Positions 1 through 8,474 of a stretch of 64,000 bases of DNA are shown here, piece by piece. The position numbers and the translations under genes are program-made. Position 1 is the stretch's first letter; each line of letters begins with the position of its first letter. The notes under the pieces were generated by a model that saw nothing but the letters and a program-made list of their open reading frames with translations, ran no database searches and was not told the origin of the DNA. The stretch is from Phycisphaera sp. (GTDB taxonomy: Bacteria; Planctomycetota; Phycisphaerae; Phycisphaerales; UBA1924): positions 3,095,205 through 3,159,204 of the forward strand of contig CP098402.1 in the NCBI GenBank assembly GCA_025916675.1, given 5' to 3'.

Positions 1-61
1 GCCGTGCATAAAGGCCCGCCACGGCCCGATCCCAGCCCCAAGCAGGGATGGGGGAACGGGC

Positions 62-562
62 ATGGCACAATCGATCGCGGCGCCGGCGACGCGGAAGGCT
101 CGCTTCTCGGACGCCCTCGGGGCCGATGGGTTCCCAAAGTGGATGCGGGTGCCCCTGCGTCAGCAGTGGGCAAACCCTGATTTCCGTGCCCGCCGCGTCA
201 ACCTCTTCCTGCTGGCCATCGTCTTTCTGAGCCTGGCCGACCTCTCGATGACGCTCGACCACATGGTCGGCCCGGGCATGTACGAGAGCAACCCGCTGGC
301 CCGCTTCATCCTCCAGTGGGGCTCGCCGGCCACGCTGGCCATGTTCAAGTGCATGACCCTGCTCCTGGGCACCTGGCTGCTCTGGCGCGCGCGCCGTAGC
401 GTGGCCGGCGAGATCGGTGCCATCCTGTGCATGGTCGTGCTGACCTGGCTCATGTTCCGCTGGAACCACTACAGCAACGAGATGACCGCCCTCACGCCCC
501 ACCTGGCCGAGATCCAGACCTACAACGGCGACAGTTGGGTGGCCATTACGTCCGACCCGTGA
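62..562 (+). CDS. DUF5658-like small membrane protein
   Basis: A 166-residue protein of unknown function. Three hydrophobic segments are visible, at about residues 48-68, 87-108 and 120-136. The stretch around residues 55-82 pairs an Asp-rich helix end (LADLSMTLDHM) with ESNPLARFIL, a pattern I associate with DUF5658-type membrane proteins (Asp, then E-x-NP). It starts at ATG 62 after a purine-rich GGGATGGGGGA stretch. Its 3' end overlaps the end of convergent pyrB by 17 bp, so the two genes share their terminal sequence. The family link is by pattern only. Confidence 0.6.
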   Translation: MAQSIAAPATRKARFSDALGADGFPKWMRVPLRQQWANPDFRARRVNLFLLAIVFLSLADLSMTLDHMVGPGMYESNPLARFILQWGSPATLAMFKCMTLLLGTWLLWRARRSVAGEIGAILCMVVLTWLMFRWNHYSNEMTALTPHLAEIQTYNGDSWVAITSDP

Positions 563-1562
563 CCGCCCCACGCGCCTCCAGGCACGCCATCCGCACCGCG
601 ACGCCCAGAGCCACCTGCCGCGTGATGATCGAGCGCGGCTGGCCCATCACTTCCGCGTCGATCTCGACGCCCGGGTTCACCGGACCGGGGTGCATGATGA
701 CTGCGCCCGGCTTGAGCGTGCGGACGCGATCGACGGTGAGACCAAACTTCTCGCGATAGGCCGCGTCGGCACCGGCGGCGTCCAGATCGCTCCCGCCCCG
801 CTCGTGCTGGATGCGCAGCGCCATCACCGCGTCGGCCTCACGAACGTCGCTCAGGAAGTTCTCGCTCACCTGCCCACCCGCCGACGCCGCGATCGCCTCG
901 TCCACATCGGGCCCGGCGACGAGCACCCGTGCGCCCAGCGCCGCCAGGCAGGGCCCGCTCGACCGCGCGACCCGGCTCCGGGCCACGTCGCCCACGATCA
1001 GCACCGTCAGCCCATCGAGGTCCAGCGAGTCGAGCCTCTTGTGCGCCTCGGCGAAGGCGAGCGTGTCGAGCAAGCCCTGCGTCGGGTGCTCGCCATCGCC
1101 CGCACCGGCGTTGAGCACCGGGATGCGAACGGCCTGAGCCACTTCGAGCACGTCGTCGGTGCGCTTCGAGCGCACCACCAGCCGCGACACGCCCATCGCC
1201 TCCACCGTGCGGGCCGTGTCGGCCAGCGTCTCGCCCTTGCTCAGCGAGCTGCCCTTGTCTGTCAATTCGATGAACCGCCCGCCGAGCCGGTGCAGCGCCA
1301 TGGCGAAGCTCAGCCGCGTGCGCGTTGAGTCCTCGAAGAACAGCAGCCCCACGACCTGGCCCCGCAGGGTCTGCCCCACGTCGAACGGATCCTCGTCGAG
1401 CGCCCACGCGTGCTGCCGCGCACGCGACAGGAGCCGCCGGAGCACCGAAGGCTCCAGGTCGCGGAGGTTCACCAGGTCCTTGCCCGGCATGACGCCCGAC
1501 AACGCGTGCGCACCGGAGATCCCCATCGGCTCACCCGTGCTACCAGGGCTGCTCGTCGTCAT
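546..1562 (-). CDS. pyrB: Aspartate carbamoyltransferase catalytic subunit
   Basis: Catalyses carbamoyl phosphate plus L-aspartate to N-carbamoyl-aspartate, the committed step of pyrimidine synthesis, in the cytoplasm. The 338 residues show the carbamoyl-phosphate motif FEDSTRTR (usual form FxxSTRTR), the SSLSKGET loop with the catalytic lysine, HPTQGLLD, the aspartate-site RIQHER and HPGPVNPGVEI. The last motif has Pro where Arg is more usual (HPGPxNRG). An N-terminal tail of about 25 residues precedes the conserved core, so a start at an internal Met (VMPGKDLVNL) is possible. The gene lies 8 bp downstream of the lipoprotein gene at 1571-2320 and is probably co-transcribed with it. No regulatory pyrI or dihydroorotase gene is adjacent. 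Confidence 0.93.
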   Translation of the reverse strand: MTTSSPGSTGEPMGISGAHALSGVMPGKDLVNLRDLEPSVLRRLLSRARQHAWALDEDPFDVGQTLRGQVVGLLFFEDSTRTRLSFAMALHRLGGRFIELTDKGSSLSKGETLADTARTVEAMGVSRLVVRSKRTDDVLEVAQAVRIPVLNAGAGDGEHPTQGLLDTLAFAEAHKRLDSLDLDGLTVLIVGDVARSRVARSSGPCLAALGARVLVAGPDVDEAIAASAGGQVSENFLSDVREADAVMALRIQHERGGSDLDAAGADAAYREKFGLTVDRVRTLKPGAVIMHPGPVNPGVEIDAEVMGQPRSIITRQVALGVAVRMACLEARGAVTGRT

Positions 1563-1570
1563 CGCCGGCC

Positions 1571-2320
1571 TCAGCCCTGGCCCGGATCCTCGGCTGGGTC
1601 ATCGCCGGGGTCGTCGCCTGGGTCATCCGCGAGATCTTCCGCCGGCATCTCCGGCACCTGCTGGCCCTCGGGCTCCGGCTCCGCTTCGGGCTCGGGCAGG
1701 CCGCTGGGCGCGATGTCGTCGATGAGGTTGAGCGCCGGGGCTGGGATGACGCCCGGCGTAAATCGCTCGACCCACGTGATGTGCCAGGGGCGGAAGCCGC
1801 CGCTCAGCCGCACGGTGTACCCCTCGTAAGCCTCGCTGTTGGTCAGTTCGGCACGGTCCAGTTCGCCCGGACCAAAGATTGGTCGCAGGATGTCGATCTC
1901 GGCCTTGCCCGTGCGGATGCGCACGCCAGCAACGTGGTAGATCGGCAGCGCGAGCCCGGCCTGGTCCAGGGGCGTCACCAGCCGGTTGACGCCCGGCTCG
2001 GCCTCCACGTCCCGGGCGATCCGCCGGTACACGGGCTTGGTGACCAGCGGCGAGGGCACGTTGATCGCCACCGGTTGGCCCTGGCGGCCCCGGGGTGGGT
2101 AGTCGCCGATCACCCGGCCCAAAGCCAGCATCATGGTCTGGCCGATGGCCGCGTCGTCGCGATTCGGCACGCTGTCCACCGGATCGGTCGGCGGCCAGGT
2201 GTCCCAGCCCGCACAGCCGGCCAGCCCCGCCACCAGGCCCACCAGCATGCCGGCGACCGCCATCCCGCGCCACGTCCTCGCTTGCCCGACTCGTGCTCGT
2301 CCTGCCACGATGCCCTCCAT
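1571..2320 (-). CDS. Predicted lipoprotein of unknown function
   Basis: A 249-residue protein I do not recognise. The N-terminus has an arginine-rich n-region, a hydrophobic core and a lipobox ending LAGC at residues 33-36, so it is probably exported and lipidated on Cys36. The middle has beta-rich character. The last 40 or so residues are an acidic low-complexity tail with repeated DDPG units after a Glu/Pro-rich linker. The start at 2320 keeps the basic n-region; an internal ATG at 2263 would also leave the lipobox. It is the first gene of a likely two-gene transcript with pyrB, with no obvious functional link. Confidence 0.7.
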   Translation of the reverse strand: MEGIVAGRARVGQARTWRGMAVAGMLVGLVAGLAGCAGWDTWPPTDPVDSVPNRDDAAIGQTMMLALGRVIGDYPPRGRQGQPVAINVPSPLVTKPVYRRIARDVEAEPGVNRLVTPLDQAGLALPIYHVAGVRIRTGKAEIDILRPIFGPGELDRAELTNSEAYEGYTVRLSGGFRPWHITWVERFTPGVIPAPALNLIDDIAPSGLPEPEAEPEPEGQQVPEMPAEDLADDPGDDPGDDPAEDPGQG

Positions 2321-2435
2321 CCGCTGGGGCTATCACTGCCCTCAACTCAATACCCTGAACCCGTCCCGTCCTTAGGACGACACTCTATTCGCCCCAGACC
2401 CCCCGTTCGCGCCCCATCCAGCATTGAGAGCCCAC

Positions 2436-3110
2436 GTGCCCACCTTTCCCCACGCCAGCCCCGACGCCCCCACCTCCACCGCCGCCGCTGGCCGGACTGT
2501 CGTTCTTGGCGTTTCCGGGGCCTCGGGGGCCTGGTACGCCCTGCGCGCCCTCGAGCAACTCCTGCTGGCCGGAGCCACGGTCCACCTGGTCGTCAGCGAG
2601 TACGGCCGCCGGCTGCTGGGCGATGAGTCGGGCATCACCAAGGTCGGCTTCGACGACCTGCTGCCCCACTTGGCTGGCCATGCCGACGCGCAGGCCATGA
2701 AGGGCCGCCTGGTTTGCCATCCCAACAAGGACGTCGGCGCTGTCATCGCCAGCGGCAGCTTCCGCCACGACGGCATGGCCGTGCTGCCCTGCTCGAGCAC
2801 CAGCCTGGGTGCCATCGCCACCGGGGCGGGCAGCAACCTGCTCACCCGCGCCGCGATGGTCACGCTCAAGGAGCGCCGCACGCTCATCATCTGCCACCGC
2901 GAGACGCCGCTGAACCTGATCGACATCGAGAACATGCGCATCCTGGCCCTCGCCGGCGCGTGCATCTGCCCGACCAACCCGGGGCTGTACCTGCTGCCGC
3001 AGACCATCGGCGAGGTGATTGATTTCGTGGCGGGGAAGGTGCTTGATTTGTTGGATGTCGAGCACGGATTGAAGACGCGGTGGCAGGACCACCCCGGCTT
3101 GCGGGGTTAG
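2436..3110 (+). CDS. ubiX: UbiX/Pad1-type flavin prenyltransferase
   Basis: Flavin prenyltransferases attach a dimethylallyl unit to FMN, giving the prenyl-FMN cofactor used by UbiD-type decarboxylases. The protein shows the family's Rossmann start VVLGVSGASGAWYALRAL, SEYGRR, the ASGSFRHDGMAVLPCSS stretch (family form GSF.tdgMvi.PCSm), ATGAGSNLLTRAA and the ERRTLIICHRETPLN segment. Start is uncertain: GTG 2436 is used here, while TTG 2424 in the same frame adds four residues, and neither has a clear ribosome site. No ubiD-like gene is in the window. It ends 1 bp from the end of the convergent fic gene. Confidence 0.88.
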   Translation: MPTFPHASPDAPTSTAAAGRTVVLGVSGASGAWYALRALEQLLLAGATVHLVVSEYGRRLLGDESGITKVGFDDLLPHLAGHADAQAMKGRLVCHPNKDVGAVIASGSFRHDGMAVLPCSSTSLGAIATGAGSNLLTRAAMVTLKERRTLIICHRETPLNLIDIENMRILALAGACICPTNPGLYLLPQTIGEVIDFVAGKVLDLLDVEHGLKTRWQDHPGLRG

Positions 3111-3111
3111 G

Positions 3112-4362
3112 TCACTCCGGAAATTCCGCGTACTCTGCCTCGGCTACGTCGAGCACGGCCGGCGCGTACCAGGTCTTGCCATACTTCCCATCATCGGTGC
3201 GCGCCAGGATGCCCAGCTCCTCGAACAACGCGATGTCCTTCCGCGCTGTTGGATCGGTCACGTCCAGCACCTTGGCCGCGCTGGCCGCCGTCACAAGCGG
3301 CCAGCCGAAGACGTGGTCGAGCAAGCGCAACAATCGCCCGGCCGCCGTCTCATCGCGCAATTTCTCGGTAAACGCCGCGTGGGCCGACACAATCCGCTCG
3401 GCCAGCAGTCGCGTCGAAACAGCCTCTTCCCCCACTGCAATCGCGAACATGCGCAGCCACTCGACCCACGCGCCATGCTCGCTCAGCGCACGCATGCGGT
3501 CGACGTATTCCTGCCGATGTCGCTGGAAGTACCCGCTGGGCGACACGATCGGCATATCAAGCAACCCCAAGGCGCACATCTGATGCAAGATGAGCGCCCG
3601 CCCGATTCGACCATTGCCGTCTCGGAATGGGTGGATCGCCTCGAACTGATAGTGCGCTAACGCGACTTGCGCGATCGCGGGAATCTCGGGCCACTCGCCG
3701 TTCACGAACGCGTCCAACGCGACCATGCATCGCGCCACCGTCTCGCCCTCGGCCGGCGGTACGAACCGCGCCCGATCGGGCCTGCCCGCGACGCCGATAT
3801 ACACCGGCACGTCCCGAAACTCTCCAGGCCGCAGCTCTTCGCCGCGCACTCCATCGAGCAGCTTCTCGTGCATCGCGCGCACGAGTTTCCCGCTGTAGGG
3901 CTCGTGGCTCTCGATCCCAAACTGCACCGCGCGCACGGCGTTGAGCGCCTCGCGGCCTGGGTTGGCTTTCCCGTCACCCTCGCCAGCCAGCACCATGTCC
4001 AGCGCGGTGGTCTCGATGCCCTCGATCTTCGAGCTCAGCCGAGCCTCGCGCAGCCACAACGCCTGGCGGAGGATCTCGGGGTTCGGCACCGCATGCACCA
4101 GCCCGTTCACCCGGCCCAGGGCGGCGTGGGCGCCGGCGAACTCGTCGAACAGTTCGCCCTTGAGTCCTTTCCAGTCGATCGCCGGCGGCAGGTCGTCGGG
4201 CACGAACGCCCAGGTCTCGACCTCCTGCCACTCGCCTGCCCCCGAGCCGCCCACCACACGCTTGCGCATGGTGACCGGCTCCAGCTTTCCCGGGCTCGCG
4301 TCCGAGAATCTCGCTTTCAGGTTCCAAGGGGGTTTTGAAGCTGGGTTTGAATCTAGGTCCAT
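3112..4362 (-). CDS. Fic family AMP-transferase with C-terminal winged helix
   Basis: Fic proteins move AMP (sometimes other nucleotides) onto target hydroxyl groups. The 416 residues contain the complete active motif HPFRDGNGRIGR (244-255), with catalytic His and the anion-binding loop. An N-terminal helix carries the inhibitory motif SSKIEG (110-115, family form S/TxxxE/N), so this is an auto-inhibited enzyme of the N-terminal inhibitory-helix class. The C-terminal 90 or so residues read as a winged helix-turn-helix (AAKVLDVTDPTARKDIALFEELGILAR). No antitoxin gene is adjacent; regulation is probably built in. The start codon lies 1 bp from a perfect inverted repeat, suggesting autoregulation. 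With this start there is no room for a ribosome site, so either the mRNA is leaderless or the true start is Met32 (4269). Confidence 0.9.
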   Translation of the reverse strand: MDLDSNPASKPPWNLKARFSDASPGKLEPVTMRKRVVGGSGAGEWQEVETWAFVPDDLPPAIDWKGLKGELFDEFAGAHAALGRVNGLVHAVPNPEILRQALWLREARLSSKIEGIETTALDMVLAGEGDGKANPGREALNAVRAVQFGIESHEPYSGKLVRAMHEKLLDGVRGEELRPGEFRDVPVYIGVAGRPDRARFVPPAEGETVARCMVALDAFVNGEWPEIPAIAQVALAHYQFEAIHPFRDGNGRIGRALILHQMCALGLLDMPIVSPSGYFQRHRQEYVDRMRALSEHGAWVEWLRMFAIAVGEEAVSTRLLAERIVSAHAAFTEKLRDETAAGRLLRLLDHVFGWPLVTAASAAKVLDVTDPTARKDIALFEELGILARTDDGKYGKTWYAPAVLDVAEAEYAEFPE

Positions 4363-4363
4363 G

Positions 4364-4393
4364 ATTTAAAGCAAAACGCTATTTGCTTTAAAT
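4364..4393. promoter_or_regulatory. Perfect 12-bp inverted repeat at the fic start (probable operator)
   Basis: The arms ATTTAAAGCAAA (4364-4375) and TTTGCTTTAAAT (4382-4393) are perfectly complementary around a 6-bp spacer. The element is AT-rich in a GC-rich genome, sits between fic and dnaN, and its near arm lies 1 bp from the fic start codon. This is the geometry of an operator that blocks transcription of fic. The C-terminal winged helix of the Fic protein is the natural candidate binder. As RNA it lacks a T-run, so it does not look like a terminator. Confidence 0.7.
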
Positions 4394-4436
4394 GTCAACC
4401 CCCAAACCCAAAGAACTTTTGGTTTCAGGGATTGCC

Positions 4437-5603
4437 CTAGATCGTCACCGGCATCACCACATACAAGAACCCATTCCCAGCCGTCCGGATAACCCCAGCG
4501 TGACGACCGTCCTTCAGCTCCATCGTTACCTCGGTGTCGTGCATCACCCGCAGGGCGTCGGTGATGAAGCCGGGGTTGAAGCCGATCTCGACGTCGGCAC
4601 CGTCGTAGCCCTTGAGCTCGACGTTCACGCGGGCCTCGCCCATCTCCGGGGCGTGGCTCGAGAGTTCGAGTTGTTTCTGCTCGCCGCGGAAGGCCAGGCG
4701 GACGCCCTTGCTCTCCTCGTTGGTCAGCAGGGCGGCGCGGCGGACGGCGCTGTGGAGCATGTCCTTGTCGAAGGTCGCCTTGACGGTCTGGTCGCTGGGG
4801 ATGGCCTCCTCGTACGGCGGGAACTGGCCGTCGACCAGCGAGGTCGAGAGCACGGCCCGGGGCGCATCGTCGTCTCCGCCGCCAAGCGCAAACAACGCCT
4901 TCTGGTCGCCCACCGCCACGGTCACCGACTCGTCCTCGCTATCAACCAACCGCTGCAACAGCGAGAGGGCCTTGGTGGGGATGATGCACGATACGTCCGG
5001 GTCGTCCTTGCTCGCGCCGGGCACGGTGCCCTTGGCCATGGCCAGGCGGCGACCGTCGGTGGCGACCATCTCCAGCGCCTTGCCGTGGCGACGCACGAGC
5101 ACGCCGTTGATGGCATACCGCGTGGTCTCGCGGGCCGTGGCGAACAGCGTCATGCCGATCATGTCGCCCAAAGTGTCGCTGGGGAAGTCGAAGCGTGTCT
5201 TGAGCCCCTCGGCCCCGAAGTCGCTTCGATCGGCCACGCGCGGCAGGTCGGCCGGGTCGTAGCCCAGCAGGGTGTAGTTCGCGTTCTCGCCCTTGACGTG
5301 CAGGGTGCGGTCCTCGCCCTCGAGGGTCAGCGTGGGCTCGTGGTCCTCGGCGGCGACGATCTGCTTGAGCTTGTCGGCGGGCACCAGAGCCTCGCCGGGC
5401 TCCTGCACGTCGACGCGGGCGGTGCGCAGGCGCAGGCCGATCTCGCCGTCGGTGGCCGACAGGGTGAGCTCGCCCGCGTCACCCTCGCGACTGGCGGTGA
5501 TCTTCACGCAGGTCAGTTGCGGCTTGGGCGTGCGCGACGCCGCCACCGACGACACCACGTTCACCGCGTCCAGCAACGCACCACGATCGCAAACCACTCG
5601 CAT
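4437..5603 (-). CDS. dnaN: DNA polymerase III beta sliding clamp
   Basis: A ring-shaped dimer that tethers polymerase to DNA. The 388-residue length is normal for the family. The three-fold repeated clamp topology is recognisable, with MRVVCDRGALLDAVNVVSS at the start, the second domain around FPSDTLGDMIGMTLFATA and ETTRYAINGVLV, and the C-terminal GFLYVVMPVTI that ends the peptide-binding domain. The start at 5603 was chosen over the upstream in-frame Met (5636) because AGGAGAGG precedes it at good spacing and the protein then begins at the conserved first strand. There is no dnaA or recF beside it, unlike the classical dnaA-dnaN order. Confidence 0.94.
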   Translation of the reverse strand: MRVVCDRGALLDAVNVVSSVAASRTPKPQLTCVKITASREGDAGELTLSATDGEIGLRLRTARVDVQEPGEALVPADKLKQIVAAEDHEPTLTLEGEDRTLHVKGENANYTLLGYDPADLPRVADRSDFGAEGLKTRFDFPSDTLGDMIGMTLFATARETTRYAINGVLVRRHGKALEMVATDGRRLAMAKGTVPGASKDDPDVSCIIPTKALSLLQRLVDSEDESVTVAVGDQKALFALGGGDDDAPRAVLSTSLVDGQFPPYEEAIPSDQTVKATFDKDMLHSAVRRAALLTNEESKGVRLAFRGEQKQLELSSHAPEMGEARVNVELKGYDGADVEIGFNPGFITDALRVMHDTEVTMELKDGRHAGVIRTAGNGFLYVVMPVTI

Positions 5604-5750
5604 GAAAAACCTCTCCTGGCCCGCATCCGGGCCCACGAATCACGCCTCGCATGAGGCCCTGCTTAGAAGCAGGCACTGTAGCACGCCTGCCTCCGAGATA
5701 GCCCCTCTACCATCGCCCATGACCACCCCCCGCACGCCCCGGAGCCACCC

Positions 5751-6938
5751 ATGATCGGCCCCGGATGGGCCGGCGACCCCCAGCCGGCGCGCACCCACGC
5801 CCGGGCCGCCCGCACGCGCCGCGTGGCGGTGGTGACCGGATCTCGGGCCGACTTCGGGCTGCTCAAGCCGGTCATGGCCGCCGTCGACGCCCACGCCGAA
5901 CTCGAACTGCTGGTGATCGCCGCGGGGGCCCACCTGATCCCCCCGGCCGACAGCTTCCGCGACGTGAAGGCGCTGTTCCCGATCGCCGACAGCGTGCCCA
6001 TGCAGAAACCGGGGCGCACGACCCGGCCCGACGACGCCGAGGCCCTAGGCACGGGCGTCAGCCGCCTGACCCGCAGCTTCCGCGCCCACGAGCCAGACTG
6101 GGTGGTCGTGCTGGGTGATCGCATCGAGGCCTTCGCCGCCGCCAGCGCCGCCAGCGTCGGCGGCTGGGCCCTGGCCCACCTGCACGGCGGCGACCGGGCC
6201 GAGGGCGTGGCCGACGAATCGATGCGGCACGCCATCAGCAAGCTGGCCAACCTGCACCTGCCGGCCACGCAGGCCTCGGCCGATCGCCTGACGCGCATGG
6301 GCGAGAAGCCCGAGCACGTCCACGTTGTTGGCTCGCCGGCCATCGACGACCTGCACGCCATCGAGCCCATGCCGCAGGCCGACTTCGAGGAAGTCGGTTC
6401 GCCCAAGGCCCTCGTGCTGCTGCACCCGACCGGCCGCTCGGTCGAGACCGAAGAGCACGTGACCGCCACGCTGCTCGACGCCCTGGCATCGCTCAAGCTC
6501 AAGCCGCTCGCCCTGAGCCCCAACCACGACCCCGGCCGAGCGGGCGTGCTGCGCACGCTGACCGAGCGGCTGGGCCACCCCCAGCCCCACATGCGCCGCG
6601 AGAAGTTCGTCGCCCTGCTCAAGCGCCTGGCTCTCACCGGTGGCGTGCTTGTGGGCAATTCGTCGGCGGGTCTGATCGAGGCCCCCGCGCTGGGGCTGCG
6701 CGTGGTCGATATCGGACCCCGCCAGAACGGCCGCGAGCGCCCACCAGGCGTGCTGCACGCCGACGACCAATCGCAAGAAGCCGTCGAACGCACCATCCTC
6801 GACGCTTTGGCCGCCCCCCCGTGCGATCCAAAGGCCCATCCCTATGGAGACGGCCTCGCCGGCGAGCGTGTGGCGGCCTTGCTGGCCTCGGTCGACCCCA
6901 ATAACCGGGGCATCCTGGCCAAGCTCAACGCCTACTAA
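5751..6938 (+). CDS. UDP-N-acetylglucosamine 2-epimerase (NeuC/WecB type)
   Basis: Members interconvert UDP-GlcNAc and UDP-ManNAc, or hydrolyse UDP-GlcNAc to ManNAc, supplying surface polysaccharide or sialic-acid-like sugars. The 395-residue protein has VVTGSRADFGLLKPVM, VVVLGDRIEAFAAA, the LHGGDRAEGVADESMRHAISKLA signature (family HxxGDxxxG...DexxRHaitKla), HVVGSPAIDDL and the C-terminal sugar-nucleotide-binding part GVLVGNSSAGLIEAPALGLRVVDIGPRQNGRE. The GSRADFGLL start favours the NeuC branch over WecB. It stands alone; no neuB or neuA is in the window, so the pathway is not fixed. Confidence 0.88.
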   Translation: MIGPGWAGDPQPARTHARAARTRRVAVVTGSRADFGLLKPVMAAVDAHAELELLVIAAGAHLIPPADSFRDVKALFPIADSVPMQKPGRTTRPDDAEALGTGVSRLTRSFRAHEPDWVVVLGDRIEAFAAASAASVGGWALAHLHGGDRAEGVADESMRHAISKLANLHLPATQASADRLTRMGEKPEHVHVVGSPAIDDLHAIEPMPQADFEEVGSPKALVLLHPTGRSVETEEHVTATLLDALASLKLKPLALSPNHDPGRAGVLRTLTERLGHPQPHMRREKFVALLKRLALTGGVLVGNSSAGLIEAPALGLRVVDIGPRQNGRERPPGVLHADDQSQEAVERTILDALAAPPCDPKAHPYGDGLAGERVAALLASVDPNNRGILAKLNAY

Positions 6939-7079
6939 GGCCGGCCTCTGGGCCCAACAGCGGCCACGCCCGAAAATTTTTTGGGCCCAAGCCTCACGAC
7001 CACCAAAGTCGCGCCGCAGATCCGCCGATCCTCATGGGCAAGCCCGTCGCGAGAGTTCGACCGGCAGGAGATCAGGCCA

Positions 7080-7964
7080 ATGAGCACCGGAACGCAAGAA
7101 CGTGAACAAGCCGTCACCGTGGCGATCCGCGAGATCAGCCACATCGCGACGCTGCCCGAAGTGACCCTCAAGATCGTCGAGCTGGTGGAAGACCCCTCTT
7201 CCACGGCCCAGGACCTGCACAACGTCATCGCCAACGACCCGGCGTTGTCCAGCCGCATCCTGAAGGTCGTGAACTCGTCGTTCTACGGATTGCCGGGCCA
7301 GATCGGCTCGATCAACCGTGCGATCGTGATGCTCGGGCTCAACGCCGTCAAGAACATCGCCATCGCCGCCAGCCTGGCCAAGCTCTTCCGCGGCGGCGAC
7401 CTGAGCCACGGCTTCAGCGCCCGCGCCGTGTGGGAGCACGCCGTGGCGTGTGGTGCCGTGACCAAGATGATCGCCGACACCGCGAAGGTCGGCTTTGCCG
7501 ACGAGGCCTTCCTGGCCGGCCTGATGCACAACATCGGCCTCATGGTCGAGATGCAGTTCGATCGCAACAAGCTGATCGAGGTCGTGCAGACGCTGGGCGT
7601 CGACGGCGACGGCGTGCCAGCCAACGACATGCGCGACGTCGAGGCCCAACTCATCGGTGCCGATCATCAGGACTTCGGCAAGGGCCTGTGCGAGAAGTGG
7701 AAGTTCCCCAGCAACTTCGCGCTGGTCACCGGCTACCACCACAACCCCATGAGCGCCCCGGCCGACGCCCGTCGCCTGCCGGCCATGGTCTACCTGGCCG
7801 ACCGCTTGGTCGGTGCCGTCGACGGCCAGTTCCGCCTGGACCTGACCAGCCTCCAGATCGACCCCGAGGTGCTGGCGGTACTGGGGCTGAGCGAGGCCGA
7901 CGTGAACACCCTCCGCGAGCGGGTGCCCGAAGAAATTTCCGCCGCAGCCGGCCTGCTGGGCTGA
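7080..7964 (+). CDS. HDOD domain protein
   Basis: HDOD domains are HD-superfamily folds that lack the full metal-binding set and act in signalling and regulation. The 294-residue protein is essentially one HDOD domain: LPEVTLKIVELVEDP, NDPALSSRILKVVNSSFYGLPGQI, INRAIVMLGLNAVKNIAIA, WEHAVACGAVTKMIA, FLAGLMHNIGLMV and GYHHNPMSAP. It has LMHNIG where HD enzymes have a His-Asp pair, consistent with a non-catalytic domain. The start at 7080 follows GGCAGGAGATCA; in-frame starts further upstream lack this. No partner domain or adjacent sensor gene is present. Confidence 0.87.
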   Translation: MSTGTQEREQAVTVAIREISHIATLPEVTLKIVELVEDPSSTAQDLHNVIANDPALSSRILKVVNSSFYGLPGQIGSINRAIVMLGLNAVKNIAIAASLAKLFRGGDLSHGFSARAVWEHAVACGAVTKMIADTAKVGFADEAFLAGLMHNIGLMVEMQFDRNKLIEVVQTLGVDGDGVPANDMRDVEAQLIGADHQDFGKGLCEKWKFPSNFALVTGYHHNPMSAPADARRLPAMVYLADRLVGAVDGQFRLDLTSLQIDPEVLAVLGLSEADVNTLRERVPEEISAAAGLLG

Positions 7965-8012
7965 AAACTCGGCCTGCAACCAGCGAATTCTGGTGAGAAG
8001 TATCCATGCAAG

Positions 8013-8033
8013 CGGGCCAATTCGGCCCGTTTT
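8013..8033 (+). terminator. Intrinsic terminator after the HDOD gene
   Basis: The arms CGGGCC and GGCCCG form a 6-bp stem around AATTC and are followed by TTTT. It lies about 50 bp past the stop codon of the HDOD gene on the same strand. Confidence 0.65.
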
Positions 8034-8040
8034 GCGTATT

Positions 8041-8231
8041 TATGAGTAAGTATTGACCCGTGATAGGGTTGATTTTCCCGTGCGTACCGTGAAGTCTGGC
8101 GGAAAATTGCCTAGCTTACCGATTAGGTCCGTGATTGAAGGATTCTTCACGCTGCCGCCGGTAGCGTGATATAAAGAGCTCTCTCTTTCTCCCTCCGGGC
8201 GGTCGCACACACGTGTGCGGCCGCCTTTTTT
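8041..8231 (+). ncRNA. Candidate small RNA or attenuated leader
   Basis: A gene-free segment bounded upstream by one terminator and closed by another. It contains a 10-bp hairpin with one G-U pair (8147-8156 with 8160-8169, loop GCC) and ends in the very stable terminator at 8198-8231. The arrangement (no reading frame, internal hairpin, strong terminator) suits a free-standing small RNA of up to about 190 nt, or a leader that terminates before the pseudopilin gene. I recognise no known RNA family and no convincing promoter, so this is inference from layout and folding. Confidence 0.4.
8198..8231 (+). terminator. Strong intrinsic terminator inside a gene-free stretch
   Basis: Arms 8198-8210 and 8213-8225 are complementary over 13 bp apart from one T-G pair and are followed directly by six T residues. 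The tip must open, because only two bases separate the arms. No coding sequence precedes it within 230 bp on this strand. Confidence 0.8.
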
Positions 8232-8474
8232 GGTTCTTGATAGGTTTGCTCGCTGATGCCCCTCAACCGGGCCGGATCGGCTCGGTACACTTATCCGTCG
8301 GGACCCTCCCCTTTGTCGCGGCAACTCCAAGGGCCCGCGATGCGAACAACAGGGTGCCGGGTGCAGCAATCCACTGGGGTTGGCCGCGCCCGCACGGGGT
8401 GGATATCGCGGCCCGTTGTCGGGCCGCTCCAAGGGGGCCCAGGCCTGGGCCGGCGGATGGGGAGGTTTCGGGAC

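Larger units (their letters stand above)
7965..8474. other. Gene-free stretch with two terminators and a hairpin
   Basis: This 510-bp spacer between the HDOD gene and a pseudopilin gene has no convincing reading frame. It holds a terminator for the HDOD gene (8013-8033), a structured segment (8041-8197), a second strong terminator (8198-8231), and about 240 bp of leader before the pseudopilin start in which I see no clear signal except the ribosome site GGGGAGG at 8459-8465. A second terminator with no gene before it means a transcript should start between them. Confidence 0.6.

Noticed and set aside
6945-7005. GGGCCC palindromes with a TTTTTT run after the epimerase gene as a terminator
   Set aside because: The T-run lies inside the loop between the two palindromes and not after a stem, so the geometry is wrong on both strands.
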